Positions 58,445 through 64,000 of a stretch of 64,000 nucleotides of DNA are shown one piece after another. Within the stretch, counting starts at the first letter, position 1; every line of letters begins with the position of its first letter. This DNA is from Lantana camara (taxonomy: Eukaryota; Streptophyta; Magnoliopsida; Lamiales; Verbenaceae). The notes under the pieces are model-generated. The model was not told the origin of the DNA, ran no database searches, and was given only the letters and a program-made list of their open reading frames with translations. Where the stretch lies: NCBI GenBank assembly GCA_037501455.1, contig CM074865.1, positions 4,475,001 through 4,539,000 of the forward strand. Direction: 5' to 3'. The translations under genes and the position numbers were made by a program.

Positions 58445-59430
58445 TGGTATTCGAGTATTTAAAGCTTAATAAGAATACTTGGTAGAAAAAATTTTCTTAT
58501 TTCTTGATCATCACTGTACTTGCTGTTATTTAATAGAGAATCGATGGGTAAGCTACTTAATAGTTACTAAAACTTTAGCATGCGTTTTTACTGCGGTTAT
58601 CTTGTGACTTTGTTTCATTTCCCTCACACATATGCATACATTGTAGCACATGTGGAGGCATATCCATCTTTGAACGGCTTGTGAATCATTCTGACTATTC
58701 AGAACATGATATGTCATATCCAGAAACGTGTACCAAAATTTCAGTTGGTGTCCTCATGTTATCTTACTAAAGACAACAGGAGGAGGTCCCCTGTACATGC
58801 ATGTATATCAAGACAATTTCAATAATATGACTTTGTATCCTGCATACAAATTGCATTTGACTCAGTGGAAAACTATAATGTGATAGGATGGAAAACTACA
58901 ATTTTGGAAATACTTGTTCCGAACAGACTTTTATTCTCCAAGATACTCCTCATGCAGGGTCTACCAGTCCTGAAAGGTTGAGAAGTTCTTGAACATGATA
59001 CCTAATAATTTAATTCAGATAAGATAAATAAGATATAAAGTGTGGTTTTTTATAAATATATTTTTATTTGAGGGAAAAACAAATTATCATGCATTATGAA
59101 CCTTTTTTTAATTTTTTTATCTGAATTTCCAAATATTTCAATTTGTGATCTATACTTTATAAAAAAATTTAGATTGTCATTTGTACTTTCTAAAAAATTT
59201 CAAATAGTCATTTTATTCATTTAGGTGTTAATGCATGACTCATTTTTTGTAGAAAATTATTAATTTTTCGTCGGAAATGAGAGACGTGTTAACACCTAAA
59301 TGGCCGAGATAACAATTTGAAAAATTTTACTAAATATAGATGACCACCTTAAATATTTGAAAGTTCGGATAAAAAGTTTTAAAAAAAAATATTATAGTAC
59401 GGGAGTAGTTGTTTTTTCCTCTATTTCTTT
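58445..59430. other. Intergenic DNA with a MITE-like insertion
   Basis: 58975-59060 contains TTCAGATAAGATAAATAAGA, matching the promoter-distal sequence near 46785. About 59105-59390 is a small element with mirrored ends (TTATCTGAA...TTTCGGATAA-type) interrupting that homology. Confidence 0.5.
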
Positions 59431-59439
59431 AAACCATCA

Positions 59440-60430
59440 TGAAATACAAATATATTTTCTTCAAAACCATTTCACTCTCTGCGATCTTAATTATTACTGA
59501 TATCAATCCATTATAAATAAAGTTCTAATCAGTTCTAGTTTGGCAACAACTTCGCTTATGTTAATTCTGTTTGATGGCAAAAAAGCTAGATATTCAATTG
59601 TCGCGCGCACACAGACGACAAACGTTGCTCTTTAGTTGAGATATTGTTTTCCTCTCTTAAAAAGTAATAACAAGCTCACATAGTTGTTGAGGCTCATGTC
59701 CTCTCCAAACATTTCATCCGCCGGATATACAATAGGTTACTATAGCTAGATTTCAAGTCGCAATGGGCAATAGGAAACTTGTAGTTCGTATGAAAATATT
59801 CCAAGGTCTACGCGACATCTATCATAACGTCTGATCTTTGTAACAAATCCTGGAAAAATTATGTGAATATAACCACTTTTCTAGGCTCCCATCCCATTAG
59901 GCATGCAGTGCAAAATCAAAGCCTTGAAATCTGGATTACAAGTATCTTGATCAAATTCAAATGCCTTATTGCTCCTAGTAATCGTGTTTCTCTCTCAAGT
60001 TTTGGCTCATGTTTTTTGGCTGTAGATTGAAATCTTCTATTGCTAACATTAGCCTGTCAGACATTGTCCTAGCTCTCACCTCCAAGAATGTTGCTCTCGT
60101 TGAATACGTTTGTCGCTTGTTGGAGTTCAATGTAACAACCAAAATGGCTACCGCTACACAAATAGGTGGTATATAATGTACTTCACAATATTCTTTGAAG
60201 GTGTTGTCTTACTAATGTTTTCTCCATAAGGCGGAACCTTAAGACGGGTAGATCCACAAAAGCTGTAGTGGTTTAGAAATTATTAAACAATAAATTTTAA
60301 AAAATACCCTAGGTAGGAACCGGCCGCTCTTCAATTTTGTTGTAAAAAATATTGAATATTCGAGGTTAGTAGAACTGGAGACATCCCTGTGAACCGATTC
60401 CAAGATAAGTCTAATTGTCTTAAAAAGATT
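59440..60430 (-). pseudogene. LRR receptor-kinase pseudogene (kinase, membrane segment, last LRR)
   Basis: Aligned with gene I on the minus strand: the C-terminal kinase end (about 59520-59735), then, after a deletion around the activation segment, the catalytic loop region (HCDLKS) and the N-lobe (59745-60130), a juxtamembrane/membrane remnant (60135-60260) and a scrap of the final LRRs (60330-60430). Frameshifts and stops are frequent. It shares the 3'-end/promoter neighbourhood of 46785-47045, pointing to an old tandem array. Confidence 0.75.
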
Positions 60431-60572
60431 TCCAATTTTTCGATCCTCGATTGGAACCCGGGCGAAATCTACTTACAAAAAGACATCGAAAGCTTGGACA
60501 GAACAAGAAGTGAGCGAGATGATAAGCTTGGAGATGATACGCTTTTGTGGGTGATGTAAAAAGTGGGTCTTT

Positions 60573-60632
60573 TGTGCCTTCCTCCATTGATTGGAGGAAG
60601 AATGGTGTTGTTACACCTCTGCGCAATCAAAG
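60573..60632 (+). pseudogene. Cysteine-protease repeat, unit 3 end
   Basis: PSSIDWRKNGVVTPLRNQ, without the upstream part; probably the remainder of the unit started at 58391. Confidence 0.65.
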
Positions 60633-60651
60633 ATATACTTTGCCCTAGAGA

Positions 60652-60909
60652 ATGGCGATGGCGCTGAGACTCTAAGAGATCCGCCTCCTCCCCTTTAGCT
60701 CTGGGCGTTATTACCCAGCTTATTATTATAGGCCTGCCCACTGACCTTGCTCTTTTCTTTTCCTTGGAGCATTGGGGTAAGTAAAAATGTCCCAAACAAG
60801 GTGCGTTGTAAGAAGACGAGGGATTTGCCCTTACATGATAATGTTGGATCACCGCCTTCCTCCATTGATTGGTAGAAGAATGATGTTGTTACACCTGTGC
60901 ACAATCAAT
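60652..60909 (+). pseudogene. Cysteine-protease repeat, unit 4
   Basis: The ATG at 60652 meets TAA after seven codons. The downstream exon reads SSIDW-stop-KNDVVTPVHNQ. The unit length to the next copy is about 278 bp. Confidence 0.7.
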
Positions 60910-60929
60910 TATACACTGTGCGCTAGAGA

Positions 60930-62480
60930 ATGGCGATGGCGCTGAGACTTTAAGAGATTCATGTCCTCCCCTTCAACTCAGGTCGTTATTACCCAGTTTA
61001 TTATTATAGGCCTGCCCCACTGCCCTTGCTTTTTTTCTTTCCTTGGCGCGTTCGGGTAAGCAAAAAAGTCCCAAATGTGGTGCATTGTGGGAAAATGGGG
61101 GGCTTTGCCCTCATATGCTAATGCTGGATCACCGCCTTCCTCCATTGATTAGAGGAAGAATGGTGTTGTTACACCTATACGCAATCAACAAATTGATGAT
61201 AAGTGTGTGGCCTTGCAAATACTTTCATTTATTTATTTGCTTTAGGTCCTTAATCAATTGATTCTCAAACTTGAAGTTCATCCTTGTTACGTTATTGTCA
61301 AATCCCACATTTGTAATTTATTAGTTTTGTGGTTAAATCATGAGTATGCGATAGGTGAAGTTTGTTAGCATAAGTTAAAGAAATTGTAGGGAAATTCATC
61401 GAGATTTTCCTTTTTAAGCATTTAAACTTCTAATTTTGTTTATGATATCTACCTTGTTAAGGTGCGTGCTGGTCGTTTGCCACTGTGGGGTCAGTTGAAT
61501 CAGTTAATAAAATAGTAAATGGCTTTCTAGTTGAATTATCAAAGCAAAAAATAATCGATTGCGACTATCGTAACTGCGGTCATCCTGGAAGTCTCGCTGA
61601 AAAAGCATTTTGGTACATAATTGAGTATGAGGGGCTATGCTTAGACCGTGACTACCCATATCGAGGGAAACTCGGAACGTGCCAAAAGGACAAAGTAAAA
61701 TTTCCTTTTTATTTTTGTTAATTTGCCTATTTTCTAGGGGCCTTTTTCTTAAAACTCCCCATGAGTTGAAAAAATTTTAGTTTGCTCCCCATGTTCAAAA
61801 TTATTTTTGTTCACTCCCCGGATGAGAATCATAATTTTAGTTTGCTCCCCATTTTTTGCAGCACATACGACATATTGTGAAAAATATACAATATATTACG
61901 ATTTAGGTACGCGATACTTGAGTTTTTTTTACTTGAACATGGGGAACAAACTAAAAATAGACTCCACAATTGGGGATTTTTCCATAATTTCCCGTATTTT
62001 GCTATTTAAATAATTAATTTTTTTTCTTTTTTGCAGTTTAATAAACAGGTGGGAAGAATTGAATCATATGACCTCGCACCACCGGGAGATGAAGAACAAC
62101 TCAAAAGAGTTGTTGCTTCGCAGCCCATGGTCGGTCGGGTTATACTTTCGCAGCCATTCATCGAATACGAAGGGGTTTGTTTTATCGATATTTTAAAATT
62201 CAGTTAAAGTTTAAAATTTTGCAACCCATTCATTGTTATGCAAGGTATATTCAAGTACCGACGCCTCCAGTGCATCCCCATCAAAGTCCATTTCCATGAT
62301 ATGTTGATAGTTGGATATGGATCCGAAAAGAGGAAGGATTTTTTGGGTTATTAAGAACTCGTGGGGGAAAGGCTGGGGAGAAGAGGGGTACATGAGATTG
62401 TAGAGGAATATCGGTATTCCTGATGGGCTGCGTGGTATAAATCAGCCATGTTGGTATCCTATCATGGCCAATCCCAAAAA
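60930..62480 (+). pseudogene. Papain-family cysteine protease, most complete copy
   Basis: Exon a (to about 61204): SPPSSID-stop-RKNGVVTP then IRNQQIDDKC, with TGG changed to TAG. Exon b 61462-61694: ACWSFATVGSVESVN (catalytic Cys), then LSKQKIIDCDYRNCGHPGSL and DYPYRGKLGTCQKDK. Exon c 62037-62174: FNKQVGRIESYDL, then EEQLKRVVASQPM. Exon d (about 62245-62480): HFHDMLIVGYGSEK with the catalytic His, a one-base frameshift in a T-run near 62340, WVIKNSWGKGWGEEGYMRL with the catalytic Asn, then TAG, and a GIPDGLRGINQPC tail. The layout is that of a C1A protease (lysosomal/vacuolar type), but the prodomain is missing and there are two nonsense codons and a frameshift. A full-length donor gene probably lies nearby. 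Confidence 0.85.
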
Positions 62481-63205
62481 AGAAGAGCAAGAATATCATG
62501 GCCAAACCAAAAAGGAAAAGCAAGAATTGGAAGAGGAAGAATTGAGAGAGAAGTGTTTTTTGTCCTTTTTTATGTAGTATTTGTGCTTCTGTTGTGTTTG
62601 ATGTTGTATTTGTTTTGAAGCAACAGGTAGCTGAAAATGTCTTTTGTGGCATGGTATGTTAGTGATCAACTCTGCCTAGCGATCCCAACTGAATACATTG
62701 TTGTCCTTTTATTATATTTCTACTAGATCTTCAATTTCATGAAGAAATTAATTATAATTCGATTGTAAACTTGTTGTTTTTTTAGCATAAGTTGCCTGGT
62801 GATTGAGGACATTAAGTTATAGTTCGTATTGTTATGGTGTTCATTATATTTTATAGTTCAAGAGTTTTTAGTTATTGAGCTTCCTATCTATGTATGGATG
62901 GCTGTAGGATGACAATGTCATTTTTAAATGCATTTTTATAGGTGGGCCATTACTGTTAATGGAGCTTGCCTTTTTGCTAAGAGTTGTTAGTACACGGGTT
63001 GTCTGGATCGCTAATCAGAAGCTGACTGAAACTGATGAAGTGGTATACAGTTTGGAACAAAGGATGAAAGATAGGGGAGTGGACGTATGATGAAGTTCAT
63101 TCTTGAAATCTAGTTAATTTGAGAAAACATTTTTTAAGTTCATTTGCTGCTATTGTATCAGAGTTGTAATAGTTGATCATTATTCGATGCAAATTTTGTC
63201 CTAGA
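62481..63205. other. 3' flank of the protease copy, nothing recognised
   Basis: Reverse-strand ORFs here overlap exon d or have low complexity. No element or gene is supported. Confidence 0.6.
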
Positions 63206-63207
63206 GA

Positions 63208-63468
63208 ATGGCGATGGCACTGAGACTCTAAGAGATCCACCTCCTCCCCTTTAGCTCTGGCCGTTATTACCCAGCTTATTATTATAGGCTTGCCCCCACT
63301 GACCTTGCTCTTTTCTTTTTCTTGGCGCATTCGGGTAAGTAAAAAAGTCCCAAACGAGGTCCGTTGTAAGAAGAGGGCTTTGCCCTTGCATGATAATGTT
63401 GGATCACCGCCTTCCCACATTGATTGGTGGAAGAATGGTGTTGTTACACCTGTGCACAATCAATGATG
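63208..63468 (+). pseudogene. Cysteine-protease repeat, unit 6
   Basis: The ATG at 63208 meets an early TAA. Downstream it reads WRKNG-type SPPSHIDWWKNGVVTPVHNQ and a stop. Confidence 0.7.
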
Positions 63469-63483
63469 CACTTTGCGCTAGAG

Positions 63484-64000
63484 AATGACGATGGCGCTGA
63501 GACTCTAAGAGATTCGCGTTCTCCCCTTCAGCTCAGGTCATTATTACCCAGCTTATTATTATAGGCCTACCCAACTGCCCTTGTTTTTTTCCTTTCCTTA
63601 GCGCGTTCGGGTAAGCAAAAAAGTCCCAAATACTGGATCACCGCCTTCCTCCATTGATTGGAGGAAGAATGGTGTTCTTACACCTATGCGCAATCAACGC
63701 ATTGATGATAAGTGTGTGGCCTTGCAAATACTTTCATTTATTTATTTGCTTTAGGTCCTTAATCAATTGATTCTCAGACTTGAAGTTCATACCTTGTTAC
63801 GTTGTTCTCAAATCCCATATTTGCAATTTATTATTTTTGTGGTTAAATCATGAGTATGCGGTTGGTGAAATTTGTTGGCATAAGTTAAAGAAATTGTAGT
63901 GAAATTCGTTGAGATTTTCCTGTTTAAGCATTTAAACTTCTAACTTTGCTTATAATATCTACCTTGTTAAGGTACGTGCTGGTCGTTTGCCGCTGTGAGG
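63484..64000 (+). CDS. Papain-family cysteine protease copy, unit 7, cut by the window end
   Basis: Exon a (about 63632-63704) reads SPPSSIDWRKNGVLTPMRNQ and RIDDKC with no stop, followed by a donor AAGT|GTGTGG. After an intron of about 270 bp highly similar to 61205-61461, exon b begins at about 63972 with TCWSFAAVR, including the catalytic Cys, and leaves the window. It keeps the Trp codon that is nonsense in the copy at 61 kb. Whether a proper propeptide-coding exon exists is doubtful: the nearby ATG at 63484 stops after a few codons. Confidence 0.6.

Noticed and set aside
62281..62652. 123-codon minus-strand ORF
   Set aside because: Antisense to the last exon of the cysteine-protease copy, which has a clear family match.

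Overview
This is nuclear DNA of a flowering plant, almost certainly a eudicot. It has GT-AG introns, plant-only gene families, and nested Copia, MULE and hAT elements in AT-rich intergenic DNA. The protein flavour would fit an asterid such as a Lamiales species, but I cannot prove that from sequence alone.

Layout. 1-7463 is a rearranged Copia retrotransposon on the minus strand with three LTR copies. The third LTR carries an 868-bp Pack-MULE holding a GRAS/SCARECROW-LIKE 3 gene fragment. 7493-10227 (minus) is the 5' half of a subfamily XII-type LRR receptor kinase gene, cut off by that element. 10.3-19.1 kb is a transposon graveyard: three hAT elements with 8-bp target duplications, a MULE with a 9-bp duplication, Copia gag and protease remnants, a MYB/SANT-like fragment and a single squalene epoxidase exon. 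19.4-19.8 kb holds an unrecognised short frame-disrupted ORF. 21.1-26.9 kb (plus) is the one clearly intact host gene, a PQBP1 (polyglutamine-binding protein 1) homologue with 13 coding exons encoding 526 residues.

27.8-46.3 kb (minus) is an LRR receptor-kinase locus: a signal-peptide/LRR exon at one end, a non-RD kinase at the other, and between them about 15 short LRR exon-like blocks arranged as recurring cassettes with a period near 3 kb. Nearly all are multiples of three and flanked by phase-1 splice sites, but two have lost their donor and the reading frame breaks just before the kinase exon. 46.9-51.5 kb (minus) holds receptor-kinase tail debris and scattered exons of a DHX35-type DEAH-box helicase. 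51.5-54.9 kb is transposon-derived. 54.9-64 kb (plus) is an array of partial copies of a papain-family cysteine protease gene, one split by a 3.0-kb solo LTR (TSD AGGGC) and one reaching as far as the catalytic His/Asn exon. A second receptor-kinase pseudogene (minus) lies inside the array at 59.4-60.4 kb.

Working together: only PQBP1 looks fully functional here. It acts in pre-mRNA splicing, as DHX35-type helicases do, but their proximity is probably chance. The rest is a birth-and-death region of immune-receptor and protease copies shaped by tandem duplication and transposition. I saw no rRNA or CRISPR and recognised no tRNA.
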